A stretch of 64,000 nt of DNA from Amblyomma americanum (lineage: Eukaryota; Arthropoda; Arachnida; Ixodida; Ixodidae), in NCBI RefSeq assembly GCF_052857255.1, contig NC_135498.1:160856624-160920623 (forward strand), given 5' to 3'. The number at the start of each line of letters is the position of its first letter. Positions within the stretch are counted from its first letter, which is position 1. Below are positions 9,868 to 19,978 of the stretch, in pieces. The position numbers and the translations under genes were made by a program. The notes below the pieces were generated by a model, which saw only the letters and a program-made list of their open reading frames with translations, did no database searches and had not been told where the DNA came from.

Positions 9868-10861
9868 TTTGAAACAGCGCAACAAAGACAGGACGTGGAA
9901 ACTGAGGTGTAAAGACAAACAAGCGCTGACTAACAACTGGGTTTATTGAAAAAAACACGCAAAATATATACAGAGTTAGGAAAGACTAATCGCCACCATA
10001 GTCAACTCATGCCACATGTGACGCCAGATATCCAATCTCCCCTTCGGAAAGGGCGACCGATGGGCAACTAATGCACGTTGTGCCTTTCTCACGTATAAGA
10101 AAAGCTTCAAAAACTTCTCGCGTCATCTTATCACAATGGCGAAACACGATATTAGTGTTCTTATAGTCGGGGGTACATTTGCATTTCTTGCAACGGAATG
10201 CACCTTTAGTGAGAGGGTCTCCTTCTGTTTTTCTTTTTTCGTACTCTTTTTCGTGTTTACATTTGCACCTTCTGCAGTGGACCGCCACATGTGACAGGGG
10301 GTCTTTTTTTCTGGTGTTCTCATGTTCCATGACTCGCTTGTTTATGCATCTTCCTGTTTGGCCAATATATGTGGCGCCACACGAGAAGGGAATTTGGTAC
10401 ACTACCCCTACCTCGCAAGGTACATAAGGGGAAACATGGCGCACCTGACAAGCCCTTTTGTTTCCCTCCTGCCTCTGCCTTACCTGTCTACACATTCTGC
10501 CTAATTTCTTCGGGGCAGAAAATACGACGTCAACGCCATATCTGCCTGCCACTTTTTTGAGCCCATGGGACATGCTGTGCGCATATGGAACCACTGCCGG
10601 CCTTTTATTTTTATTTTCATTTCTTGCACTCGGCCGAGCCCCATACTTCACGTGCCTAAGCAATTTTTCCGCTGCCCTGGAAATGAGGTGAGCCGGATAT
10701 CCATTCGCACATAATCTGTTTGATTGGGCTGCAATGCTCTCCCCAATCATTTCATGGCAGGACTTCTTGAGTGACGATTGGAGGCACGACAAGATAATGC
10801 CTTCTTTTATAAGCTTGGAATGACCTGACCTGAAGTTTAACAAGGGCTTAGCCGATCTTGG
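9830..10861 (-). repeat. Pseudo-LTR, upstream copy (partner 7231-8262)
   Basis: Direct repeat of 1,032 bp, constant offset 2,599. It includes the 3' coding part, the 3' UTR, and a tail that overlaps the start of the next ORF. Confidence 0.9.
10007..10861 (-). pseudogene. Truncated upstream PLE-2 copy (RT thumb and GIY-YIG)
   Basis: Almost identical to the C-terminal 285 residues of the downstream PLE-2 ORF, starting at PRSAKPLLNF and ending at the same stop. It lacks the RT palm. The frame is open into the 59-bp stub, giving a 303-codon reading frame, but there is no RT active site. As the 5' half of the tandem dimer it probably supplies promoter sequence for the full copy, by analogy with Penelope pseudo-LTRs. 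Confidence 0.85.
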
Positions 10862-10920
10862 CGCTTGTTTGTCTTTACACCTCAGTTTCCACGTCCCGTC
10901 TTTGTTGCGCTGTTTCAAAA
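10862..10920 (+). repeat. 59-bp inverted stub of PLE-2 (complement of 7268-7326)
   Basis: Begins cgcttgtttgtctttacacc and ends gcgctgtttcaaaa; the exact reverse complement is at 7268-7326. It sits directly against the target duplication, so it was present when the element inserted. Confidence 0.88.
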
Positions 10921-10933
10921 TTGGCCAAGGTTG

Positions 10934-11090
10934 GTGGTTTGCCTGGCTTGGGGATGAGGACTAGATTGGCGCATTTCCACTCTTGAGGGATGGTACCGCT
11001 GGCCCAACATTCTTGAAAATAGTCGGTAAGAGCATGAATGGATGCGTCGTCTAGATTCCTAAGCATTTTATTTGAAATGCGAATATGCAA
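10934..11090 (-). pseudogene. Upstream piece of the I-type LINE RT
   Basis: Encodes CWASGTIPQEWKCANLVLIP, then KPGKPPTLA, the entry of the RT domain. It joins in frame to the LRPISLTSCVGK at 7217 once PLE-2 and one copy of its 13-bp duplication are removed. Confidence 0.8.
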
Positions 11091-11241
11091 TAGAACTCAC
11101 TCGACAGAGCTGGCACAACATATGTGAGTCATGCTGGGGCAAATTTCATGTTTTTTGTGGTTCATTCGATATTTCGACATTCGGTTAATTCGACAATTTT
11201 TTGCGGTCCCATCAGTGTCGAATTAACGAGCTTTTACTGTA

Positions 11242-11330
11242 TCAGCGCTGTGAAAGCAATATGTGTGGCGTCGAACAAACTGCTATCAAACCAACTGTCT
11301 AGGACAGAATCACCTTTGTAGTTCAGTGAG
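11242..11330 (-). pseudogene. Continuation of the outer LINE fragment beyond Tigger-1
   Basis: Joining the minus strand of 11242-11330 to 2992 after removing Tigger-1 and one TA gives a continuing translation (DSWFDSSLFDATHIAFTALI followed by ARPEGCAM, a stop, then CFFDIEQAYN). This supports one LINE interrupted by the transposon. The 5' limit of the LINE is not determined. Confidence 0.45.
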
Positions 11331-11339
11331 AAGGCCACC

Positions 11340-11549
11340 TCAGGCCAAACGCTTCATGAAAATTTGAGCGAAAAATTTTAATGAAACAAATGGTTATACT
11401 TTTTTCGGTAAATATTTAAGCTATAACTCAATATTTTAAATGTCTTAGTTGATTTTATGTGATTTTGTTTTTGCTTAGTTTGTGATGTCAGCTTGTGCAA
11501 GCAGCGATCTAGCCCCCCTACAGCACTGCTGACACATGCGTGTCAGCTG
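11340..11549. other. AT-rich stretch with no recognisable feature
   Basis: I see no coding sequence, TIR or repeat here. It may be flank of the outer LINE or of the following Tigger relic. Confidence 0.4.
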
Positions 11550-12340
11550 CTTCAGCCTTTGTAGTACCCTTTACGTCGAAGTATTTTCTGACCGAATTGC
11601 GGATGTATCGAAATCTTGGAGGTAGATGCTGCTACCACCGAAAAGTATCACAAGCTTTGTGCGTTGCTGCAGTGACTGCCACGAAGTGGATGCTTTCACT
11701 GAATACGAAACCCAAGTTAAGTGGCCACTGCGGTAGTCCGTTAATGGTGTCAAGCAACCCTGTGACCTGCCAGGTGTTCTCGTGGGCTAATGAGAACGGG
11801 GCATGCAAGCCGGAGTACCCCGCAAAATAGCGCAGCTGGTTTGGTCTGCCGACTAAGTGGTTTACCGACCATTGACTATGTCCACACTAATGGGACCAGT
11901 CACAGTGAAATGGACGTGAGTTATCTCAAGCATTGTTCACTAATGAGAAGCTTTTATTTTACAAGCTTTGCACAAGCTAACCCACTTCAAGGCACGGTCA
12001 TGAAGTCGGTTATTTTTTTTCCGACATTTACTCAGGAGCATCGGCATTATGTGGCGCTCATAGGTTGCTATTGTGAGCAAAGCTTGTTCACGCTCTTGCA
12101 TGCTGGCACACTTGTGCACTCTGTCAGTGGTATTCAACAATTCTGTTTTTGTAGGTTTCTTTTTTGATTCCTCGGTGTCTTGGTCGATGCTGGCATCATC
12201 TTTCATTACAGGCTTTTCTTGGAAGTTTTCAGTTATGGCACTGTTGTCCAGTTCTTCGGTTGTGACAGCATACAATATTTACTTGAAATTTTTGAACAAA
12301 TGTTTTGGAGTGCTGAAAGCAAATTCAGATAGACTGTGAA
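11550..12340 (-). pseudogene. Tigger relic of the Tigger-2 family (C-terminal and 3' region)
   Basis: The minus strand of 11940-12275 encodes a tail like Tigger-2's (TELLNTTDRVHKCASMQERE, then QALLTIATYERHIMPMLLSK). The non-coding part 11550-11830 aligns by eye with Tigger-2 sequence at 16665-16920 (shared cgaattgcgg, gaaaacgaaacc, ggcgtcaagcaa-type words). No transposase core or TIR was found, so this is a fragment. Confidence 0.6.
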
Positions 12341-12566
12341 TTGGGCTTCTCAAGCCAGCTATTGTAAGTAGAGTCGAGCCCGCTTATAATGAACATGAGC
12401 GTCACGCGGCGTCCGTTCATTATATCCCGAAGTTCGTAGTAAGTGGACCACAGCCTTTGAGACTGTTGCTTGTCAAAACGCAAAATTTTTTCTTTGCGAA
12501 AAAGTTTGTGATGGATGTCTGTTTTTGCAGCGCAGATCTAATGAGGGAGGTTTCCAGTTTATTTAA

Positions 12567-14495
12567 GGGGGGAGGCTACCCTTGAGCACCGACTTTTTTG
12601 TTTCTAGATATATCTGACTGAAATTTTCAGGGTAGGCTCACAGCATAACCATTTGAAGAACTACCAAGTTTATGGAGCTGTGGGCACCAGTTCTCAAGTT
12701 ACAGGAGTATATCAATGTGGTTCACATAGGTCGCTTATTCCAGGCCTGGAGAATTTGAAAATAGGATTGGCTCTGTGAAATTCATTGTGGTCATTCCTGG
12801 ATAGGTGCCCCAGGGCAAGACAGAGCCCTTTTTCTAAATTTCCTTGCTGGAAAAGTTTAGCACAGCACTGAATTTAGTGTTGCCAATTAGACCTTCATTA
12901 GGCAAATTTTAATTGCTTATGACAAATTTCAGACACAATAACTAGAAAAAGTGGGCTTGTCTTTTGATCTCAGAAATTTATTCAGGTACGAAATAAAAAA
13001 AAAACCCATGGAAATCCGATAAGTGGTTCCCGAAATGCAGTCGGAATGAGCAGCCACACCAAGAAAAAAGTCATTTCTAAACATGGCCCTCGAGAAAGTT
13101 TCAAACCTATTCCTAGGTCTAAAATGACCCTGCAGAATAGCTGGTGGTGTCCTTGCGCACTTTTTTCCTTTGCCGCCTCTCATTCTTCACCCCGATTCCT
13201 TTTCTCGGCCTTGTCCATGCTCAGGGCATCTTTTTCTGCAGCTCGCTGGATGGCTAAGTGGCCAGGTGTGAGCCCCACTGACACGGAGATTTCTTTGGTG
13301 GCCCTTTCAGTTCAAGCTTTGTTGCCAGTCCAACCTGGGTGCCTTCTTGAACGGTCAACCCGGGCGCAAGGCAATGCTTGCACAAGGTGCTGGATAGCAG
13401 GTCGCTTAGGGTATCCATTTGCACAAGGCAAAATTTCGCACCTTCACTTGTAGCTAGCACGTTGTGCATCCGCCGCCTCGATCTCCTCGCGCGTCAGGAA
13501 ATGCGTTTCCAAGTGCCAAGTGAACGGCGCGCGACGCGTTGTCACGCTTTGGGGTAGATTCCAGACCGGAGCTGGAGGCCGCAATCGCCGAGGTTGAAGA
13601 GTTCGGTACACAAGGCGTGCCCGAAGCAACGCTTTCTTGCACCGAAGAAGCTGCTGGTACGTCGTTGAAAGCGGCGACGCAATCACTGTCTGGTAGCGAT
13701 GTAGCAGAAGCTACGCGGCTGGAAGCATCGACACAGTGGCTGTTGGTGGCACACTTCGCCGCACAAACCAACTTCATTGCACGCTTCCGCGCACCGAACG
13801 CGTGTAGTGTCTTTCGCTTTGTTGGACGTATCGTGACTGACCGCGTAACAGTCTGCAGGAAACTGTTCGGACGGCACGGCGAGATATCGTAAAGACAGTG
13901 ACAACAGTGAACACAAACCTGGCGAAACTTGAAGAGAGCGCACAAACCACAAAGACCGTCAACAACGAGAAAAGGAAAGAGTCATGGCGCCAGTGCAGAC
14001 AATGCGCCGGCTGCCGCCGAAAGGGGACCACCTCGTCAGCGCGTACAGCAGCCAATAGCAACTGCGCGATCCCCCACGTTCTCGAGGAACGCACCCTTCG
14101 CCCAATCGCAGCCTCGCATTTCAAACGCTTGAAGCTCGAAAGGCGCTTTGAGGGCCCCAATCACAAGCGAGCCACGCTTCCACTATGCTGCCGCCACGGT
14201 CGTAGGAGGAGGCAAAAAAAAGAGCAAGAATTCACGAACAAAACAAGACCAAGATGGCGGCGCTCGGTCGCTGGCTGAGAAACTGCATGCGCTCGAAGTT
14301 TGGGTATTTTCGGCGCTTTCTCGCAGCTCAGCAGCTGCCACGGCTTGTTCGATATTTAATTTGAAGTACTTTCATGACGAATTAGGCGTTGATATTTGCA
14401 GAACAGGTAGTTTATGACACAAACTGTCAGAATATTCACTTTTCCAAAAATCGACTTTTTCGCGATTTTCCGGTTTTCAAGGGCCGCGTCCCCCC
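12567..14495 (-). mobile_element. TTAA-flanked transposon, internally deleted (Kolobok-like?)
   Basis: TTAA at 12563-12566 and 14496-14499 borders an inverted repeat, GGGGGGAGGCTACCCTTGA versus GGGGGGACGCGGCCCTTGA. The termini resemble those of the coding element at 56126-59099 (GGGGAGATGC). The minus strand near 13454-13860 gives an N-terminal-like basic segment (KRKTLHAFGARKRAM) followed by a Ser/Ala-rich stretch. 13140-13330 gives a Lys/Arg-rich segment with a spacing like that of the other element's C-terminus. The central DDE region is absent, consistent with an internally deleted, non-autonomous copy. The superfamily name is inference from the TTAA target and terminal G-run. Confidence 0.6.
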
Positions 14496-14511
14496 TTAAA
14501 GCAGAAACGTG

Positions 14512-14934
14512 CTATCGCCAAGGCCCTTGGCAGACAAGTTGTCTGAGGCTGTCTACATAGCTCATTGCTACATGCGCACTTGTGGGTGCTGGCTCCGAAG
14601 TTTCATCCTCATCTGATTCCTCCGTGTCACTCTCGTCCCGCACTTCAGAAATGATGCCCTCGTCCGTGCATGGTTCCGCAGTGTCGGCGTCGTCATCGAC
14701 AGAAATAACATCATTCCAGCCAATTTCATAACCCTCCATGTCTGAGTCCACGACGCGCTGCCACATATTGCCGCCGGGCTGGTCATCTTCTAAAGCATCA
14801 GGGTTTTCATCATAAATCGTGTCGACGAAGCCGGCCTTGCGGAAGCAGTTCTGCTCGCCAGCACCACCCAGGCCGCTTTCATCATCTCTACCGCTTAATA
14901 CAATGGAAATGGGAACAGTGTTCCTGTCTGCCAC
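14512..14934 (-). pseudogene. Tigger transposase C-terminal fragment
   Basis: Minus-strand open segment containing NCFRKAGF, the conserved motif just after the DDE core of Tigger transposases. It is followed by an acidic Asp/Glu-rich region (SVDDDADTAEPCTDEG, ESDTEESDEDE), as in the intact Tiggers of this window. Nothing upstream of NCFRKAGF is recognisable, so it is a remnant of a larger gene. Confidence 0.65.
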
Positions 14935-15719
14935 CCCGAATTACAACCAGGGCCCAAGATTTGAACGAAGCCAACGAAACGTCCGCACTGCAACAAGAGT
15001 GACAAAAGCGCGCGATGGGGTAGCCGTGCAACGTGCACAGGCAACACCCCCTGGTAGGGGTGTTGGCACAGGCGGCAGTCAAGCCAATCAAGCTAAAGGT
15101 ACAGACGCACAGTGCCAGCAGAGAGACCAATGAGGGGTGTCCGTGAGTGTCAGTGCAGCCACCTCTTGGCTCCCATGGAAGGCCTGCTTCACAGAGCGTG
15201 GCCTCCGCGATCAACCGCGCCGCCGCCGGTGCCAATCGCAGAGGCCACGTGTGGATTTGCAAGAGAGCGAGGATATGGGAGCGGAAGTGCGAGGAGGGGT
15301 GGGAGGGCGATCTTGGAAGGCGCGTCGGCGGGGAAAGGGTAGTTCGCTTGAGAGCGGCATGAAACGGGGTGACTTGGCAGGCAGTTTGCCTGCGATGAGG
15401 CTCTGGAAAACATACCGTGCGCCGGGTGCACAAAGGGGCCAGAGGCAGGTTGTCTCGCATCGCGGCTCAGGGTTTACGCCGTCCCTTTGCTGTAACCGAT
15501 CATCAGGGCATAATGACGATCGTTATATGCGTGATTTTGTGCCATTGAAACAATTTATATTTTGACGGTCATGCAGGTCTCGTTCGTTATAAGCGAAATT
15601 TCATCTTAAGTGGGGCCGTTATATGTGGGCTCAACTGTATAACCAAGACATTACTTTTCAAGCAGGACGTATCTTTGTAATAAAAGTAGAGACGATACTG
15701 ATGCAAACTTTAAAAACTT

Positions 15720-16100
15720 TATTTGCTGAGGCTGACTTCGCCATCACTACTCGCGTTTAATGGTACAGCGTACTGGATAGATAGTTCTACTCAGAGTCCA
15801 TGTCGTCACTGCCATCACTGGTTGCTGCTTCATCGGCTTCTTCCTCAGCTTATCCTAGTCCCACACCAGCTGGTCTTCAATTGCGTCCAGTTTCTCACAA
15901 TCACGTCTGCGGCAATCATGCTCCATGCCTTCGACATCCATCTGCACAGTAGCTCCATAGATGGTCGCTTGATTTTGTCACCCAGCTTCAGAGTGTGTTG
16001 GCCGTCGGCCATCCATTCTGTGTACAGCCTCCGAAAGTTATCCTTGAACGGCTTGTTCATAGAAACGGCCAGAGGCTGTAGCATTGACATAAGGCCACCT
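15720..16100 (-). pseudogene. pogo-type transposase relic with a lost catalytic aspartate
   Basis: Minus-strand fragment aligned by eye with the C-terminus of the pogo element at 20 kb: IPGGLMSMLQPLAVSMNKPF here against IPGGMTSILQPLDVCLNKPF there, then RRLYTEWMADG and KRPSMELLCRWMSKAW. The third catalytic Asp is Ala in this copy. The tail is frameshifted into an acidic run (SDGSDDMDSE in another frame). No TIRs were identified. Confidence 0.7.
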
Positions 16101-16335
16101 GGTATCGCTGCTAATCCGTGTATAATTCTCTAAACTTCTCGCGAACGGACTCTAGAAGGTGACCGCGAGAAATTGCACTGCTGGAAGAAGTGGGAAGCGA
16201 CGATGAAAATGACATTTTTGTCCGAAGTTTGAGTGTCTATAGCGAAGGCCTGCAAAAAGGCATAGCACTGAAACAATGCTGAGTCAGCATATGCACGTGG
16301 TATGAATAACCTTATCATGATTGCTATTGCAAATA

Positions 16336-19127
16336 CAGTTGAACCTCGATATAACGAAGTAGTACTTTTTGGGGAAAAACTTCGTTATATCGCAAACTTC
16401 GTTGCAACGAGGTTTTTGTCTTCGAGTGCCGTTAATGAAATTGTACATTCAAACAACATTCGTTTTTCTGTTTTATTCCGCTCACGTGCGTTCGTGACGA
16501 TATTGCAACCGATTTTAGAAGAAACGACAAGCAAATAGAGCGGCAAGAGTAGTTCAGTCAAGCTTCGTTACCTCGAAATGGCACATCTCAAATTATTGCT
16601 TTAGTTGAAATTTTCTGTAGAGTTGAGCTGCTCCCCGCGGCGCCGTGAATTTTGCTGCCCATTACCTTACAGTATTTTCTCAGCGAATTGCGGGTATCTC
16701 AAAATCTTGAATGAGATATGGAGATAATGCCGCAAGTGAAAAATTAAAGCGAGCTTCCCGTGTTGCTGCGAAGACGTGCCACGAAACGTGCGGCATCACC
16801 GAAAACGAAACCAAGCGGCGCGGAAATCCATTAATGGCGTCAAGCAACACTGCGCTCCATCACTCGCGCTCACGGGCTGTTGGGAATGGGACGTGCAAGT
16901 AGGAGGCCCCGCAAAATAGTTAGGCTGGCTTTGTGCACCGCATGCGGGGCGGGGCGCGATTTACTGTCAACTGGAACTTCACCGGACAGGGCGTAGCGGA
17001 GGGCTCCGAAAATTACGACCACATGGGGTTTAACCGGCGCTGCGTCACGCAGTACACGGGCGCCTTGCATTTCGCCTCCATCGAAACGCAGCCGCCGCGT
17101 CGTCTGGATCAGCAGTCCAGCGCCGCGACCGGGCGAGATTGACGCGAGTTCAATAACTAAGCATACTTCAAAAACGAAGAACCTTTATTCTCAAATGTTT
17201 GCAAAAGGCAAGTGACTGCATCAAATCACTTCATGATGCAGTGCGAGTTGATGCAGTCATGAAGTCAGTTATTTTTGCCTGACGTTTGCTCATGAGCGTC
17301 GGCGTAATGAGGCGTTCGTAGGTGGCTACCGCTACCAATGCTTGTTCATGTTCTTGCGCGCCGGCATAACTCCGCAAAATGTCAATGGAATTGAGCACTT
17401 CTGTTGCGGTGGGCGTCTGCGTTGCCTCCTCGGTGTCGTCACCGTCCTCTACAATGGTTTTTTCTTGAACGCTTTCAATTATTCCGGTGTCGTCCACGCA
17501 TCAGCGAAATCTGACTGTGCAGGCGCCTCTCCCTCGCTCGCTTCATCGTTGTCTGCCGCATCCAATGAGTCGCACACAGCTTTTATGCCAGCCTTTCTAA
17601 AGCAGTTTACAATAGTTTCCTTGCTCTTAGACTGCCAGGACGCAGATAGCATTTCTATGCCCATAAACACATCAATCTTGGTGTCGCGTTTAAGGCGCAT
17701 GTTGAGCAAAATTCTCTCGATCATGCGCTTCTTGTAAGCACACTTCACGCTTTTGATTACACCTTGATCCAATGGCTGGATCAGGGATGTGCAACTTGCG
17801 GGAAGAAATTCCAGCTCGACGTTTGACAGCTCTGCGTCAACGTGGTGCGCTGAACAGTTGTCCAGGAGAAGGCAGATTTTTCTCTTCTGCTGCCCCATTT
17901 CCTCATCCAGCTCTTTAAGCCAGTCGCTGAACAGGGCTCGTGTCATCCAAGCCTTTGCGTTGCTGACGTACTTGACAGGCATCGACCTTTCAATGAAACA
18001 ACGTGGTCTTCCACTAACTCCGATGACCAGCAGCTTGCGTTTATTCATTCCATCCATGTTCGCACATAGCAACACAGTTAGACGTTGCTTGCTCTGCTTG
18101 CCGCCATGGCAACGTTCATTTTTCAGAGCCAGGGTCCTCTTCGGCAAAAGGCGATAGAATAATGCCGTTTCATCGGCGTTATAAATGTCCGCGATGTCAT
18201 AGCGGGTGAGGATAACTAGAACGCGGTCACGAAGCCAATCAGCAGCTCCAATGGCATTTGCCTCCGCGCTTTCACTGCTGATTGCTTTGCCAACGATATT
18301 GTGGCGCTCTTTAAAACGTTGTAGCCACCCGCTGCTAGCCTTGAATTCGTCACACCCAAGCACACTTGCAAAGTCCAGGGCTTTCTGCTGAAGTATGGCG
18401 CCACTCAGAGGCATGTTCTTTGCGCACATTTCCATGAACCACGTGAATGTGGCTTTCTCCACGTCGCCGTACGTGGCCGCTTTCAGCCTCTTCCTTGTCC
18501 CACTCAGGCCGCTGTCGCTGACAGCGCTCAATATGTTGTCCTTCGCCTTTAAAATGGTCAAAAGGGTACTCAGCGTTATTTCTTACCTGTCCGCCACTTT
18601 CTTCTTCTTCTCGCCGGCGGCTGCTTTGATCATTTTCGCTTTAAGATCAAGAGAAAGCACTTTTCTCTTCTGGGGCGCACCACTCATTGTTGCACAAAAG
18701 AGCACCACGATCAGAGAAAGAAATGACTTCTTGTGGCAGCGTGCCTTCCTGTGCCAACGAACGAGAGACGCACTAGGCTTGGATCGGATTGGATTGACAA
18801 CGTTGCTCTAGATGCCAAAACGTCGGAGAGGGCACTATTTACACGTCTGTGCGCCCGGGGCGCCATAGTGGGGTAACATTTTCCTCTACAAACATGTTTC
18901 TTACAAAATAAAATTTGAATATGCTTCATAAAGTGGCGGAGTTTTTCCAAAATAGTTTTTCTGTGCTCCCAAAAACTTCGTTGCATCGAAACTGCAGTGC
19001 GAAACGACTTCGTTAAATCGAGGAAAAAAATACATGCATTTCAATGGAAGCAAGAAACTGAAACAAAAAAAGTTTGTTCAATCGCGAACTTCGTTCTATC
19101 GAGGTTCGTTATATCGAGGTTCACCTG
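16336..19127 (-). mobile_element. Tigger-2 (pogo superfamily)
   Basis: Complete element: left TIR CAGTTGAACCTCGATATAAC at 16336, right TIR ending in tatcgaggttcacctg at 19127, TA duplications at 16334-16335 and 19128-19129. The subterminal regions repeat cgttatatcga-type words, as in Tigger-3. The transposase is on the minus strand and is broken. About 900 bp of 3' non-coding sequence lies between the left TIR and the gene. Confidence 0.9.
17231..18687 (-). pseudogene. Tigger-2 transposase, one stop and one frameshift
   Basis: The start at 18687 (ATGAGTGGTGCG) begins an N-terminus like Tigger-3's (KRKVLSLDLKAKM). An in-frame TAA at 18583-18585 interrupts the HTH. The rest is open from 18561: CENP-B-like region (FTWFMEMCAKNMPLSGAILQ, SSGWLQRFKERHN), then all three DDE aspartates (YNADETALFY, LLDNCSAHH, PLDQGVIKSVK) and NCFRKAGI. 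A frameshift near 17485 moves the C-terminal tail into another frame (17231-17497), which ends KRQAKITDFM. Two lesions separate it from an intact ~490-residue protein. Confidence 0.88.
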
Positions 19128-19129
19128 TA

Positions 19130-19976
19130 TATACAATTTAAAACCTTCGTGTTTCAGCTTGTCTGATATAACATACAATGCTAGGTTTTCTTGAAAATTT
19201 ATTTGTCTCCACCAGAAGAGGTCGCTTTTTCTACAGCCTGTACGAGGTGCTCTCATTTTTTTTTAATGTGCTATGCCCTTTCTTTTCTCGCCTCCTTGAA
19301 TTCATCAAAGAGGTCTTGCATGGAGCTTTGTTTGTGCTGCTTTTCTCTGTGGTGGATCCTGAGTTCTTGATGTTGATAGCTGTGGTACCTCTTCCACATA
19401 GCCTTTGCTCTCTTCGTCAGCTGGCTCAGTACAGGGTGAGAGAATGGCATGCTTAGCATCTGAATACCTGCGGCTTGAGAATTAGCAATAAAGGAGCCCA
19501 TCTGCTATTTCCAGTTGTTCTTCCCAGTGCAAGGAGCATAGTTGGAGTGATATGATGTTCTTTTTCCAACACATCACTTAGCTGCCTGGAAAAAAGGAAG
19601 ACCAATAGAAAGCGTGAAAAGGCAGAGTGCAAGGGATATACTCACTCTTCATGTTCGCAGGACATCCGGGAATGCCGACACGAAACATTTTTGGTTTTTG
19701 CCCTCTTATACACCCTCTCAAGGGACTTCTATTTGTTCTGTACCTGTAGCGCAGTCGTAGTGGTCCTGAACTCTGCTGATATTAAGTCGGCAAGCCTTTG
19801 CCACAAGGCTTTCTTTGTCCTAAGGAAAGGAACGGGCATAGACTCATCCACATGGGAAGACAACACTCCTGTACTACATTTTGCATCAACCATTTTGCAT
19901 TTAAATGCATGTCAGGCTCCAACAGAAGTTTATGTAGCATTTACTGTCATTTAACATAAGAACCACGCATGCTAAA
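19130..19976. other. No recognised gene
   Basis: Contains short open frames on both strands, none resembling a family I know. A minus-strand Lys/Arg/Gln-rich 76-codon frame (19271-19501) has no support. Possibly host intergenic DNA between two insertions. Confidence 0.4.
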
Positions 19977-19978
19977 TA

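Larger units (their letters stand above)
7231..10920 (-). mobile_element. PLE-2, Penelope-like element, partial tandem dimer with terminal inverted stub
   Basis: Minus-strand insertion flanked by a 13-bp target duplication, ttggccaaggttg (7218-7230 and 10921-10933). Reading 5' to 3' on the minus strand: a 59-bp inverted stub (10920-10862), a 5'-truncated upstream copy (10861-9830), then a full unit containing the complete ORF and 3' tail. A 1,032-bp direct repeat (7231-8262 and 9830-10861) flanks the unique part, matching the pseudo-LTR layout known for Penelope elements. I count about seven substitutions between the two repeats, which suggests a recent insertion. Confidence 0.92.
5076..11127 (-). 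mobile_element. I-type LINE (non-LTR retrotransposon with RNase H), 5'-truncated, split by PLE-2
   Basis: Inserted in Tigger-1 with an 11-bp target duplication, gtcatgctggg, at 5065-5075 and 11128-11138. The 3' end is at 5076 (minus-strand tail tttacctaccta), preceded by an AATAAA. The 5' end at 11127 lies within the RT region, so ORF1 and the endonuclease are missing, as expected for 5' truncation during target-primed reverse transcription. PLE-2 interrupts the RT reading frame in the conserved segment KPPTLANLRPISL. Confidence 0.88.
2994..11239 (+). mobile_element. Tigger-1 (pogo superfamily DNA transposon), split by a LINE
   Basis: The left TIR starts CAGTGAAAGCTCGTTAATTC at 2994 and the right TIR ends in its near-perfect complement at 11239 (one C/T difference visible). 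Both are flanked by the TA target duplication (2992-2993 and 11240-11241). The left subterminal region repeats taattcg-type motifs several times, probably transposase binding sites. The transposase lies at 3526-5058. The 3' part of the element continues at 11128 after an inserted LINE. Confidence 0.92.
12371..15637 (-). mobile_element. Non-autonomous Tigger-like element, split by a TTAA transposon
   Basis: TIRs GAGTCGAGCCCGCTTATAA (left) and, at the right end, the complement of CAGTTGAGCCCACATATAAC, flanked by TA (12369-12370 and 15638-15639). The second subterminal block at the right (cgttataagcgaaattt) pairs with the left cttataatgaac motif. Only a C-terminal transposase piece is left (14512-14934); the DDE core is missing. 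A TTAA-flanked element occupies 12567-14495. Confidence 0.75.

Noticed and set aside
13898..14278. 126-codon Arg/Lys-rich plus-strand frame
   Set aside because: Lies inside the deleted TTAA element with overlapping frames on both strands; composition only.
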